Assembly: GCA_051655155.1 (NCBI GenBank)
Contig: JBOFZL010000007.1
Coordinates: 1 to 24,355 of the forward strand
Direction of reading: 5' to 3'
Source of the DNA: JBOFZL01 sp051655155
GTDB taxonomy: Bacteria > Bacillota > Clostridia > Peptostreptococcales > Filifactoraceae
DNA length: 24,355 nucleotides
Below the pieces are notes generated by a model. It did not search any database. It worked only from the letters and a program-made list of their open reading frames with translations, and was not told the DNA's origin. A program made the translations under genes and the position numbers. How positions within the stretch are numbered: position 1 is the stretch's first letter; each line of letters opens with the position of its first letter. This document shows positions 7,131 through 15,280 of the stretch, piece after piece.

Positions 7131-8147
7131 TTATCTTTGGCCAATCTTTAAGTTTGGCACAGCATTTAAACTAAAATCTGAAAAATTTTCACTTAAATAT
7201 TCAAAATAACCTGCCGATCCAATCATAGCAGCATTATCTGTACAAAGTTCAATCGGTGGATAATAGAGTTTTATCCCCCTGCTCACACACACTTCTCCTA
7301 TAACCTTTCTTAACATTGAATTTGCTGATACTCCTCCGCAGAGCACCAGTTTATCAAGTTCTGAATCCTCTACAGCTTTAATCGCCTTATTGCATAAGAT
7401 ATCTACAGCAGCCTTTTGAAATGAAGCTGCGATATCGGCTTTATTAATATCTTCATTTTTCATTTTTAGAGAATTAATATGATTAAGAACAGATGACTTT
7501 AAACCTGAAAAGCTAAAATTGTAATTATCTTCTTTATAAAACGCCTTTGGATAATCATACAACTCACGTCCTTCCTTAGCCAACTTATCAATTAAAGGTC
7601 CGCCAGGATAACCTAAACCAAGCACCCTTGCTACTTTATCATAAGCCTCTCCTACAGCATCATCTTGCGTTCTTCCCATTATCTCAAATTCGTTATAGTT
7701 CTTCACACTGACTATATGGCTGTGACCACCTGACACAATTAAGGAAATAAATGGTGGTTCAAGATTTTTGTGAGATATATAATTGGCAGCAATATGCCCT
7801 TCAATATGATTAACTCCAATCAAAGGAATATCTAAAGCCAAGGCCAGTGCCTTTCCTGTAGAAAGTCCTACAAGTAATGCCCCTACAAGTCCTGGCCCAT
7901 ATGTCACAGCAATTGAATCTATATCCTTCAACTGAACATTTGCCTCTTCAATTGCACTTTTAATAACTTTATTTATATCTAATACATGATTTCTTGATGC
8001 CACTTCAGGTACTACCCCTCCAAATTTTTTATGAATATCAATTTGTGTAGCAACTATATTAGATAAAACTTCCCTTCCATTCTTAATTACAGCAGCTGAA
8101 GTTTCATCACAACTTGTTTCTATGCCTAACACCAAAACATCCTTCAT
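7131..8147 (-). CDS. tsaD: tRNA t6A37 threonylcarbamoyltransferase TsaD
   Basis: Transfers the threonylcarbamoyl group from its AMP derivative to adenosine 37 of ANN-reading tRNAs, acting with TsaB and TsaE. The 338 residues are the usual length for this ASKHA-fold (Kae1/Gcp) family. Visible hallmarks are GIETSCDETS (8-17), the metal ligands His112 and His116 in NHIEGHIAAN, ISLIVSGGHSH, and the C-terminal LCGGVSANSMLR and CTDNAAMIG, whose Asp is the third metal ligand. The start overlaps the rimI stop as TAATG, with AAAGGTGAT upstream, so translation is probably coupled. All key residues appear intact. Confidence 0.97.
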   Translation of the reverse strand: MKDVLVLGIETSCDETSAAVIKNGREVLSNIVATQIDIHKKFGGVVPEVASRNHVLDINKVIKSAIEEANVQLKDIDSIAVTYGPGLVGALLVGLSTGKALALALDIPLIGVNHIEGHIAANYISHKNLEPPFISLIVSGGHSHIVSVKNYNEFEIMGRTQDDAVGEAYDKVARVLGLGYPGGPLIDKLAKEGRELYDYPKAFYKEDNYNFSFSGLKSSVLNHINSLKMKNEDINKADIAASFQKAAVDILCNKAIKAVEDSELDKLVLCGGVSANSMLRKVIGEVCVSRGIKLYYPPIELCTDNAAMIGSAGYFEYLSENFSDFSLNAVPNLKIGQR

Positions 8148-8623
8148 TAAATCACCTTTTCCATAATAATTGCATCTTCTATAATATCTTGATAATAATC
8201 TTTTCTTAACCCCACCATTTTAAATCCAAATTTTTTATAAAGACTTTGAGCTACATTGTTTGAGCTTCTTACCTCTAAAATCATCCTCTTCATTGAAAGT
8301 TCCTTTGCTTTTAATATTAGTTGTTCAAGAATTATATTACCAAAACCCATACCTCGAAACTCATCTTTTATCGCAATATTATTTATATTCGCCTCATCAA
8401 GTATAGTCCAGAAACCTCCATATCCAACCTCTCTATCTCCAATAAAAACTATAAAATAATGTGCCAATGGATTTTTCATCTCTTTAGCAATAGACATCCT
8501 TGACCAAGGTGTAACAAAACATTGTTCTTCTATACCAAAAACTACATCGACATGAGATTTATCCATTGGTACAACCCTAACGCCTTCTATTGGTATCTTT
8601 TTACAATCTATTTCTTTGTTCAT
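8147..8623 (-). CDS. rimI: GNAT N-acetyltransferase RimI
   Basis: A 158-residue GNAT-fold acetyltransferase, named after the enzyme that acetylates the N-terminal alanine of ribosomal protein S18. The acetyl-CoA motif is visible in IAIKDEFRGMGFGNIILEQL, and the C-terminal signature NNVAQSLYKKFGF, followed by YYQD and EDAIIM, is typical of RimI. I chose the ATG at 8623 (MNKEIDCKK) with GAGGTGG six bases upstream. The frame runs 27 codons further to 8704, but that extension overlaps tsaB heavily and lacks a better ribosome site. The chosen start still overlaps the end of tsaB by 23 bases, in another frame. RimI beside TsaB and TsaD is a common bacterial arrangement. Its true substrate here is inferred from the family. 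Confidence 0.92.
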   Translation of the reverse strand: MNKEIDCKKIPIEGVRVVPMDKSHVDVVFGIEEQCFVTPWSRMSIAKEMKNPLAHYFIVFIGDREVGYGGFWTILDEANINNIAIKDEFRGMGFGNIILEQLILKAKELSMKRMILEVRSSNNVAQSLYKKFGFKMVGLRKDYYQDIIEDAIIMEKVI

Positions 8624-9266
8624 ATTCCACCTCAGCTTGAGATTTTTTAATATATACTGGTTCGACAAAATCGGAAACACAAGAAATATCCATTCCAAGC
8701 GCACAAAGAATCAAAGGATCTGGAGAATATATTTCACTTTTTTCAAAATTTTTCGGCATATCTTCCCACGAAGCAATAGCATCACCTAAAATAATAGTCT
8801 TACCATATGACTTTGCAAACTCCAAAATTTCATCTTTGGAGCTTACACTTTCAGCCTTAAGCTTTACCAATTTTTCACTCTTAAATTCACAAAACAGTGT
8901 ATAAAAATCTCCTTTTTGTGCATCCATTGTAGACACTATCAATCCATCATATCCACTTAAAGAATATGCCATCGCCTCCAATGTAGATATTCCACAAATC
9001 GGTATATTAAGCGCCTGCACCAAAGCATTGGCAGTTGAAACACCTATTCTTATACCAGTAAAAGATCCTGGACCAATTGTTACTACTACCTTATCAAGTT
9101 GTTCTATCCTCTTTCCTGTTTTTATAAACAAATCCTTTATTCCAGGTAATAATTTTTCACTATGAGTCATTCCTTTGTTTTCATATATATTACACTCAAA
9201 CCCGCTACTATCCTTCAAAGCAACACCTAGAAAACTTGATGAAGTATCAATACCCAATATCAACAT
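8601..9266 (-). CDS. tsaB: tRNA t6A synthesis protein TsaB
   Basis: A 221-residue catalytically inactive relative of TsaD (ASKHA fold) that dimerises with it and is needed for t6A formation. The N-terminal GIDTSSSFLGVAL and the block VTIGPGSFTGIRIGVSTAN are diagnostic (YeaZ family). It lacks the HxxxH metal site of TsaD, as expected. The ATG at 9266 is preceded by AGGAGG, which itself overlaps the stop codon of the upstream mscS-family gene, suggesting coupled translation. The final 23 bases overlap rimI. No sign of damage. Confidence 0.95.
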   Translation of the reverse strand: MLILGIDTSSSFLGVALKDSSGFECNIYENKGMTHSEKLLPGIKDLFIKTGKRIEQLDKVVVTIGPGSFTGIRIGVSTANALVQALNIPICGISTLEAMAYSLSGYDGLIVSTMDAQKGDFYTLFCEFKSEKLVKLKAESVSSKDEILEFAKSYGKTIILGDAIASWEDMPKNFEKSEIYSPDPLILCALGMDISCVSDFVEPVYIKKSQAEVEYEQRNRL

Positions 9267-9274
9267 ACATCCTC

Positions 9275-10369
9275 CTATTTATATTTCCCCATATATATAT
9301 TATGACTTGGAAGAGCAAATTCTACACCTTCATCATGAAGCACATCAATAACAATAAAAGATGCCTCTTCCCTCACTCTTTTTATATCTTCGATGCTTAG
9401 AATATTTATAAAATAAACCACATACACTTCAATAGAACTTTCCTTAAATCCATTTAAGCGTACAATCACTGTATCATCTAAAATATTTTCATGTGCAATC
9501 AAATATTCTCTTACTCGCTTAATTACATTTTCTAGCTTTGATTTATCAGTTTTATAATCAATCCCAAATGTAAAACTATCTTTTCGCTTATTCATCTTTG
9601 ACCAATTTGTAATACTATCATTAGATAATGTACTATTAGGAACTATCATAACTGAATCAAAAAAGTTTCTTATCCTAGTGCTTCTAAATGTAATTCCTTC
9701 TACAATACCCTCTACAGTGCTAGTTTGAATCCAATCACCAACAACAAAAGGTTTATCTATTATTATATTTATACCACCAAACATATTCGTTGCAGTATCC
9801 TTAGCTGCAAGAGCAAATGTTACCCCTCCAAGCCCCAATCCAGCAACTATTCCATTTACATCTATACCTAATTCACTCAAAACAATCAGTATTGAAAAGA
9901 TCACTACAAGAATTTTAGCAATTTTTGATAAAAATGTCATTACAGTTTCATTAACTGCCTCACTTCTATCCTTTCTTACCCTTCCTATAGAAATAAACAT
10001 TGTATCCATAGCACTTACCATACCACTTGCGGTTAATATTATTATACCTATACGATAAACACTATATACTATATTTCGAAATCCAATATTATCCTCAACT
10101 AATATAATTGCTATAAACAATCCTGTTAATATTAACATTTTTCGTAGTAAACCGTCCAAATAAAAAGTAAAGTTTGACTCTTTCAAAAATTCATGTTTAT
10201 ATACAAACTTTTCTATCATTTTTATCAACAAAAAAATTATACATCTTCCTACTAAATAAAAAAGTATAAAACTAGTAATAAAAATAAGAACCTCTGAAAA
10301 ATAACTTCCCGAGCTATATCCTAAATAACTAAAAAAAGCATCTTTGTAATATACAAGCATCTTAGACAT
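9275..10369 (-). CDS. MscS-family mechanosensitive ion channel
   Basis: A 364-residue membrane protein expected to open on membrane tension and release solutes during osmotic downshock. Hydrophobic segments lie near 24-50, 75-91, 101-120 and 146-166, so there are more segments than in minimal MscS. They are followed by the pore-lining helix and linker, VAGLGLGGVTFALAAKD and NMFGGI (175-200). The characteristic DKPFVVGDWI marks the start of the cytoplasmic beta domain, with GIVEGITFRSTRIR and the VPNS motif further on. AGGAGG precedes the ATG at 10369. The gene sits between tsaE and tsaB, eight bases from each, an odd insertion into a tRNA-modification gene set. Which solutes pass cannot be said. 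Confidence 0.93.
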   Translation of the reverse strand: MSKMLVYYKDAFFSYLGYSSGSYFSEVLIFITSFILFYLVGRCIIFLLIKMIEKFVYKHEFLKESNFTFYLDGLLRKMLILTGLFIAIILVEDNIGFRNIVYSVYRIGIIILTASGMVSAMDTMFISIGRVRKDRSEAVNETVMTFLSKIAKILVVIFSILIVLSELGIDVNGIVAGLGLGGVTFALAAKDTATNMFGGINIIIDKPFVVGDWIQTSTVEGIVEGITFRSTRIRNFFDSVMIVPNSTLSNDSITNWSKMNKRKDSFTFGIDYKTDKSKLENVIKRVREYLIAHENILDDTVIVRLNGFKESSIEVYVVYFINILSIEDIKRVREEASFIVIDVLHDEGVEFALPSHNIYMGKYK

Positions 10370-10377
10370 AAATCCTC

Positions 10378-10839
10378 CTACAATCTAAGACTTTCAAAAG
10401 CCTCTACCAAGTTTTTATCAGAAACTACAATATCCATAATCCTTCCGCCATCATCACTATACTTTAAATAAATATCTATTCTGTCTATTGGTAAAATGTC
10501 TTTAACAATTTCCGCCCATTCTATTAAAACTACACCATTCCGTTTTAAATATTCAGAAAAACCTATTAATTCTAGTTCTTCTCCTCCAGAAAGCCTATAT
10601 ACATCAAAATGCAATAGTTCCAATTTATTGCCCCTATACTCTTGAACAATAGTAAATGTAGGCGAACTAACTATTTCCTCAACTCCAAGTCCTATAGCAA
10701 TACCTTTTGCCATATGAGTTTTTCCTGCTCCAAGCTCTCCATGAAGACAGATACAAGTCCCTGCCGAAAGAACCCTTCCAATCAACTCTCCAACCTTTAA
10801 AGTTTCAACACTATCTTTTAAATATATACCTGTATACAC
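10378..10839 (-). CDS. tsaE: tRNA t6A synthesis ATPase TsaE
   Basis: A 153-residue P-loop ATPase of the YjeE/TsaE family, which binds TsaB-TsaD and is needed for cycles of t6A synthesis. Walker A is GELGAGKT (34-41); SSPTFTIVQEY, HFDVYRL and IEWAE follow as in the family. The start is assigned to the GTG at 10839, with AAAGGGGAT correctly placed upstream. The open frame continues 18 codons to a TTG at 10893, but that start has no ribosome site and would add an atypical hydrophobic leader. It is the first gene of the tsaE-mscS-tsaB-rimI-tsaD-purA run. TsaC, the other t6A enzyme, is not in the window. Confidence 0.94.
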   Translation of the reverse strand: MYTGIYLKDSVETLKVGELIGRVLSAGTCICLHGELGAGKTHMAKGIAIGLGVEEIVSSPTFTIVQEYRGNKLELLHFDVYRLSGGEELELIGFSEYLKRNGVVLIEWAEIVKDILPIDRIDIYLKYSDDGGRIMDIVVSDKNLVEAFESLRL

Positions 10840-10974
10840 AAATATCCCCTTTCTAAATCTACTTAAATATAATAACACAAGTATCAAAAGCAAAAAAGAT
10901 ATTTTTCAAAATCCCCACATAAAGCTTTAAATCATATGTATTTATATTAAATCTATCCTTATAAATATATAAGC
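10840..10974 (-). promoter_or_regulatory. Upstream region of the t6A/purA operon
   Basis: This stretch must hold the promoter for tsaE and the genes after it. A plausible core is TATATT with a weak TTGCTT 16 bases upstream (around 10867-10895). The same stretch contains TGTTATTAT, resembling an extended -10. Neither is convincing alone. No riboswitch or T-box element was recognised. Confidence 0.35.
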
Positions 10975-11022
10975 TTAAACCCCACAATTATCCAAATATA
11001 TTCGAATAATTATGGGGTTTAA
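10975..11022 (-). terminator. Terminator-like hairpin after hisS
   Basis: A perfect ten-pair stem (TTAAACCCCA with TGGGGTTTAA) is extended inward by six further A/T pairs past a mismatch, closing a loop of roughly 14 bases. It lies 45 bases beyond the hisS stop. On the minus strand the downstream tail is TTTAAGCTTATATATTT, which is U-rich but interrupted. Its position between two operons supports termination. Confidence 0.65.
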
Positions 11023-11067
11023 AAAAACTTTTTAACAGCAGTTTTAAATACTAATTTTATGATAAAG

Positions 11068-12306
11068 CTACTCTACTATCTCAATTTCATAGCCATTTTT
11101 CTTGAAATTACTTATCATATTGCCAAGTTTATTCTTTTTAATCTTATAAAGTGAAGCTATTGAGCCTTTAGCTATTATATAATTAGCTTTGTCTACTGCC
11201 TCTTCATACTTCTCTTCATCTACAAAAAGTACAGCATATTTTAGAGGTCTATTTGGCAGCTTAAAATTTTTATCTTTCAAGAGTCCTATTATTCTCTCAA
11301 AACCTATAGAGAATCCTACAGCTGGCACATGATCCTTCGAGAACTTGCTTAATAAACCATCGTATCGGCCACCTCCAGCAATTGAACCATTAAAATCAGG
11401 GCTTACTATCTCAAATATAGGCCCTGTATAATATCCCATACCTCTAACTAAAGTTGGATCAAATTCTATTCTATAAAACCTACTTACTATATCAATAAGT
11501 AGTCTTAAATCAGCAGCTGCTTCGCCCTCAATATCCGCTAGAGAAGATAGAAGACTCTCGCTTAGTTTTGTAATTTGCTGCTGATTATAGCCTTTCTCAA
11601 ATAGCTCCTTTGCTACTCCGTCCTCACCTATCTTGTCTTTTTTATCAGCAATTATACATACAGTTTCAAAATCTTTTTCTTCAAAGCCTGAGTCTATTAT
11701 TAACTGCTTTAATATTCTTCTATCGTTAATTTTAATTATAGTATTGGTAAAGCCTAAATTTTTTATTGCCATTGGAACCGTAAGCATAAGGTCTATTTCT
11801 GCATATATAGAGTTATCTCCTATTGTATCAATATCGCATTGAACAAACTGTCTATATCTTCCCTTTTGATTGCGCTCAGCCCTCCAAACTGGTCCCATCT
11901 GAAACGCTTTAAAAGGCTTGATTAATTCATTATTATTGTTAGCATAATATCTACTCAATGGTAAGGTAAGATCAAACCTCAACCCTAAATCACACAACTC
12001 ATCTTCCTTAATTTCACTTTCTAATTGCAATTTCTCCCCTCTTTTTAAGATCTTAAATATCATTCTAAGATTTTCTCCAGCTTCTGAATTAGTTAAATTC
12101 TCTATATTTTCTATACATGGAGTTTCTAGCTGCATATAACCTCTCTTAGTATACGCATCTGTAATTATATCTTTCACCCAATTTCTTAATTCCATATCAT
12201 CAGGTAATACATCAAAAGTTCCCTTTGCTGGTTTTGCCGATAATTTTAAACTTTGCTTCATATTGATTATTATATGATGTTTTTGTTCATCATATACTCC
12301 TTTCAT
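11068..12306 (-). CDS. hisS: Histidyl-tRNA synthetase, divergent form with short C-terminus
   Basis: A 412-residue class II synthetase charging tRNA-His. It has PAKGTFDVLP (26-35), GLRFDLTLPLSRY (108-120), motif 2 with GPVWRAERNQKGRYRQF (138-154), the histidine-specific LVRGMGYYTGPIFEI with Arg288, AGGGRYDGLL and motif 3 GFSIGFERI. The active-site set argues for a real synthetase rather than HisZ, which usually lacks the histidine-specific loop. The C-terminal anticodon-binding domain is only about 57 residues, against roughly 90 in most HisRS, and no frameshifted continuation is visible downstream. The ATG at 12306 has AGGTGA upstream; a second in-frame ATG (codon 16) lacks one. It may be a second hisS copy. 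The leader is too short for a T-box. Confidence 0.85.
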   Translation of the reverse strand: MKGVYDEQKHHIIINMKQSLKLSAKPAKGTFDVLPDDMELRNWVKDIITDAYTKRGYMQLETPCIENIENLTNSEAGENLRMIFKILKRGEKLQLESEIKEDELCDLGLRFDLTLPLSRYYANNNNELIKPFKAFQMGPVWRAERNQKGRYRQFVQCDIDTIGDNSIYAEIDLMLTVPMAIKNLGFTNTIIKINDRRILKQLIIDSGFEEKDFETVCIIADKKDKIGEDGVAKELFEKGYNQQQITKLSESLLSSLADIEGEAAADLRLLIDIVSRFYRIEFDPTLVRGMGYYTGPIFEIVSPDFNGSIAGGGRYDGLLSKFSKDHVPAVGFSIGFERIIGLLKDKNFKLPNRPLKYAVLFVDEEKYEEAVDKANYIIAKGSIASLYKIKKNKLGNMISNFKKNGYEIEIVE

Positions 12307-12336
12307 CTATATTCACCTAAATAACTTTTAATTAAT

Positions 12337-12364
12337 ATCATACCATATTTTCAAATCAATACAA
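12337..12364 (-). promoter_or_regulatory. Promoter of hisS
   Basis: On the minus strand, TTGTAT (12359-12364) and TATGAT (12337-12342) are separated by 16 bases, a good vegetative promoter. Transcription would begin about 25 bases before the hisS ATG. The -35 element starts only two bases past the MATE gene's stop codon. Confidence 0.6.
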
Positions 12365-12366
12365 GT

Positions 12367-13731
12367 CTATTCTATAACACTTTTACTTTTCCATTCACCT
12401 CTTTTAACCCTTATTAATGACATACTCATTCCAAAAACCCAACCTACTGGTATAGCTACTGCTATTGTTGTAAACCCTAATACCCCATTTAATGAATATG
12501 CACTTATAATCCTAATAGCTAAACTTAACATAGTGCTGACTGTAACCATTTTCATATCTCCTGCACCTCTTAAAACCCCATTGCACACAAACATTATTCC
12601 AAAAAGTACATAGAACAAGGATACCACCTTTAAATACAACATTCCTGCTTCAAACACATCTTTCCCAGATGATGAATCAACAAATATACTAATAAGTCCT
12701 TTTCCAAATAAAAATATTAGTAAAGTTACAAAAACAGAAAAGAATACAACCATTAATATCCCAACTTTAAACCCAGAATCTATTCTTTCTGGCTTATTCG
12801 CCCCTATGTTTTGAGCCGTAAATGTTGATACCCCTATAGAAAGATTCATAATAGGTATAGTCGCAAAGTTATCAATCTTTGTTGCCGCTGTATATCCTGC
12901 TATAGTTTCTGCTCCATAAGAATTTACTAAACCTTGAGTAGCCATCATTCCTAACGAGACTATAACCTGCTGAATCATTGCAGGTATTCCTATTTTAAGA
13001 ATCTTATTTTTCATTTCCTTATCATATATTAAATCCTCTTTTTTGAATTTTAACAAAGGAATTTTTATTTGAGAGTATATATAACATAAAAAAGCTGATG
13101 CACCTTGTGCTATTACGGTTGCCCAAGCAACCCCACTAACACCCATCTTAAACTTAATAACGAAAACTAAGTCTAATAAAACATTTATTATTGTAGCTAT
13201 AATTAAAAAATAAAGTGGAGATTTACTATCCCCTATAGCTCTATAAATTGAAGTAAAAGTATTATAAAGAAATATAAAAATTAAACCAAAAAGATAAATT
13301 TTCATATAACTTACTGACTGTCCAATTATTTCTTCTGGAGTATTTAACAACCTAAGTAATGGCTTTGCTGTAATAAATCCTATTACACTTAAGATTATTG
13401 AAATTACTGTTTGGACTATTAAAGTTGTAGATATGGAAACTCTCAATTTGTCATAGTTTTTAGCTCCATAATATTGAGACATAACTACCGATCCGCCTAC
13501 GCCTAACCCTATAGCTATAGCCACATATAAAAATATAATTGGAAAGGATGCACCTACAGCCGCAAGAGCATTAGCTCCTACATAACGCCCTATAATTATT
13601 GAATCTACAACATTATATAACTGTTGAAATACATTGCCTAAAAGCATAGGAATAATAAAGTTCAATATAACTTTAAAAGGATCTCCTTGTGTCATATCTT
13701 TCATTGTTTCTTTTTCTATTTTTTTTGCCAT
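12367..13731 (-). CDS. MATE family multidrug efflux transporter
   Basis: A 454-residue membrane protein with about twelve hydrophobic segments arranged as two MatE repeats (PF01554). It is expected to export cationic drugs or metabolites against a Na+ or H+ gradient. Typical sequences are PMLLGNVFQQLYNVVDSIIIGRYVG near the first helices (residues about 29-53), ALAAVGASFPI, SQYYGAKNYDKLR, and in the second half TIPIMNLSIGVSTFTAQNIGA. GGGAG precedes the ATG at 13731. It lies just after the terminator hairpin of the AraC-type regulator gene, so it depends on read-through or on a promoter inside the 72-base gap. The neighbouring PocR/AraC protein is a likely controller. Length is normal for the family; the actual substrate is unknown. 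Confidence 0.93.
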   Translation of the reverse strand: MAKKIEKETMKDMTQGDPFKVILNFIIPMLLGNVFQQLYNVVDSIIIGRYVGANALAAVGASFPIIFLYVAIAIGLGVGGSVVMSQYYGAKNYDKLRVSISTTLIVQTVISIILSVIGFITAKPLLRLLNTPEEIIGQSVSYMKIYLFGLIFIFLYNTFTSIYRAIGDSKSPLYFLIIATIINVLLDLVFVIKFKMGVSGVAWATVIAQGASAFLCYIYSQIKIPLLKFKKEDLIYDKEMKNKILKIGIPAMIQQVIVSLGMMATQGLVNSYGAETIAGYTAATKIDNFATIPIMNLSIGVSTFTAQNIGANKPERIDSGFKVGILMVVFFSVFVTLLIFLFGKGLISIFVDSSSGKDVFEAGMLYLKVVSLFYVLFGIMFVCNGVLRGAGDMKMVTVSTMLSLAIRIISAYSLNGVLGFTTIAVAIPVGWVFGMSMSLIRVKRGEWKSKSVIE

Positions 13732-13753
13732 ATTTTCTCCCGTCTTAAAAAAT

Positions 13754-13778
13754 TTAAGGTAGCAATTTGCTACCTTAA
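13754..13778 (-). terminator. Terminator or attenuator between araC-type gene and MATE gene
   Basis: A near-perfect palindrome (TTAAGGTAGCA/TGCTACCTTAA with a three-base loop) is followed on the minus strand by AATTTTTTAAG, a strong U-run. It lies 25 bases after the regulator's stop codon and 22 bases before the MATE start. It could end the long upstream operon or attenuate transcription into the MATE gene. Confidence 0.8.
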
Positions 13779-13803
13779 TATAATAACTTTTGACATTTTC
13801 TTT

Positions 13804-14712
13804 TTATCTTCCATTAATTAATTTTCTGTACTCTCTTGGTGTCATACCAACAATTTCTCTGAATACTCTAGCAAAATAATTATTCTCATTGAAACCTAGC
13901 CTTTTAGATACTTCGTAAATTTTAGTTACATCATCCTTAAGAAGTTCTTTAGCTCTTTCCATCTTTGCTACCCTTAAATATTGCGAAAATCCTACACCTA
14001 CAGTTTTCTTAAATATTTTACAAAAATAAAATGTTGAGAAACCTGATATTTCAGCAACCTCTTCAAGTTTTATTGTATGCTCTATATTTATATATATATA
14101 TTCAAGAGATTTATTAATAGAACGATTTATCTTATTATCTCCTTTTAGTCTAAAAGGAACATCTTCATCAGCAACCTTTCCCTCCATTACTTTTTCCACA
14201 AAGTTGTTTACTGAATTTATAAGCAATCCTAACTCCACATTTCCTATAGTCTCTTCCTTTTTAAATAATTTTAGTTGCTTATTAGTTTTAACTATAGGTA
14301 CTAAATCTTCACTTATTTGAGGAATAGATACTGCTGTCTTATTATCTTTAGGTGCAAAGGTGCCACAAATTAACACCCCTATAACCTCTTTCTTACAAAC
14401 AACTGGGATACTAAAATTAATCACACCTCCATAACAAGAATAAATTACAGGCCTTAAATTCAATAATGTTTTAACTTCTGCAAGCTTTGCTGAGATATTA
14501 CATTTCCTAACATTATTAGCATCATTTTGTAGTGTAGAACAATATTGCGATAAACCACTGTCATCATAAATCCTATTTCCATCATAACAAATCATAACTT
14601 CCCTAATTCCAAAATACTCTTTAATCTTTTCTTTTATATATATCAGTGTATCTTTATTATTATTTAAATCTATGTCTACTATACCCATCTCTTTCCTTAA
14701 ACCTTTATACAT
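13804..14712 (-). CDS. AraC-family regulator with PocR ligand-binding domain
   Basis: A 302-residue transcription factor. Residues about 10-175 match the PocR sensory domain (PF10114): conserved cysteines occur in YCSTLQNDANNVRKC and in YSCYGGVINFSIPVV, followed by GVLICGTFAP. Residues about 195-300 hold the paired AraC helix-turn-helix: SLEYIYINIEHTIKLEEVAE, STFYFCKIFKKTVGVGFSQYL, RAKELLKDD, and LGFNENNYFARVFREIVGMTPREYRK. PocR itself responds to 1,2-propanediol, but related domains sense various small ligands, so the inducer is open. AAAGGAGGG precedes the ATG at 14712. It lies 18 bases after the YcxB-like gene and just upstream of the MATE gene, its probable target. Confidence 0.9.
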   Translation of the reverse strand: MYKGLRKEMGIVDIDLNNNKDTLIYIKEKIKEYFGIREVMICYDGNRIYDDSGLSQYCSTLQNDANNVRKCNISAKLAEVKTLLNLRPVIYSCYGGVINFSIPVVCKKEVIGVLICGTFAPKDNKTAVSIPQISEDLVPIVKTNKQLKLFKKEETIGNVELGLLINSVNNFVEKVMEGKVADEDVPFRLKGDNKINRSINKSLEYIYINIEHTIKLEEVAEISGFSTFYFCKIFKKTVGVGFSQYLRVAKMERAKELLKDDVTKIYEVSKRLGFNENNYFARVFREIVGMTPREYRKLINGR

Positions 14713-14730
14713 AAAAACCCTCCTTTGTTG

Positions 14731-15252
14731 TCAGATAAGCTTATGGACGGCCTTTCCTTCCTTCAATACTCTGTCGATAATCTCACATTTAAGTATCTCT
14801 TCATCCTGACCTCTTTTTGGTATTATCTCTGATATCCCATTTTCTGCAAAAAGATATATCCTATCTTTAGATTCTCCAACTATCTTAACTTCAGTCCACT
14901 TGTAACGAAGCTTCTTTCCTTTACCTTCTATTGTAAATCCATAAGGTGTTGTTATAAAATCTACACCTTTTATATAGAAGGATAAATCTTCTTTTGTAAT
15001 TGCCTTTTTTATTTTTCTTCGTGTAATAAACTCATAATACTTTTCAAAAAATACAAACTCTGCAACAGATAATACCAAACCCAGACCTACTCCAACAACA
15101 CTGTTAAGAATTAAACTAGCACCTAGAAATAGTATAACTGCTGTTGTACCTCTAATTAAATTTACCTGTTTTTTAAAGCTATCCGAAAATTTTATATAAT
15201 CCAAGTTTGATTGGATATAATCTTCTTCATTTAAAGTATATTTTATAATCAT
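14731..15252 (-). CDS. YcxB-like membrane protein
   Basis: A 173-residue protein of the YcxB type (PF14317, function unknown). The N-terminus, MIIKYTLNEEDYIQSN, is typical, followed by two adjacent hydrophobic segments (about 33-50 and 52-68) and a soluble C-terminal half with YGFTIEGKGKKLRYKW and IYLFAENGISEIIPKR, resembling a small beta-rich, PH-like domain. It should sit in the cytoplasmic membrane with the domain inside. AGAGGTAA precedes the ATG. A stable hairpin lies in the 68-base gap upstream, after the UPF0182 gene. No function can be assigned. Confidence 0.8.
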   Translation of the reverse strand: MIIKYTLNEEDYIQSNLDYIKFSDSFKKQVNLIRGTTAVILFLGASLILNSVVGVGLGLVLSVAEFVFFEKYYEFITRRKIKKAITKEDLSFYIKGVDFITTPYGFTIEGKGKKLRYKWTEVKIVGESKDRIYLFAENGISEIIPKRGQDEEILKCEIIDRVLKEGKAVHKLI

Positions 15253-15280
15253 AAGTTACCTCTTTCTGTAATTTTAGTTA

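Noticed and set aside
8624..8704. 27-residue extension of RimI upstream of 8623
   Set aside because: It would overlap tsaB by over 100 bases and precede the normal GNAT start; GAGGTGG supports the ATG at 8623.
10840..10893. Longer N-terminus for tsaE with a hydrophobic leader
   Set aside because: The upstream TTG has no ribosome site, the added residues are not seen in the family, and a good AAAGGGGAT precedes the GTG at 10839.
12280..12306. Tiny out-of-frame frame (MMNKNII) at the start of hisS with AAAGGAG before it
   Set aside because: It is only seven codons, the apparent ribosome site is part of the hisS coding sequence, and nothing indicates translation; probably chance.
12307..12366. 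T-box leader for hisS
   Set aside because: The gap is only 60 bases and contains the promoter, leaving about 25 bases of leader; there is no T-box sequence or specifier stem.
411..13778. Shared GTAGC/GCTAC core in hairpins at 411-451, 4403-4423 and 13754-13778, as if copies of one repeat
   Set aside because: Beyond the five-base core, the stems, loops and flanks differ, so common origin is unlikely; short similar stems are expected among terminators.
13790..13818. Plus-strand TTGACA with ATTAAT 17 bases downstream, pointing antisense into the AraC-type gene
   Set aside because: The -35 is perfect but the -10 is a 4/6 match and no plus-strand gene follows. An antisense RNA is possible but not supported by anything else in the sequence.
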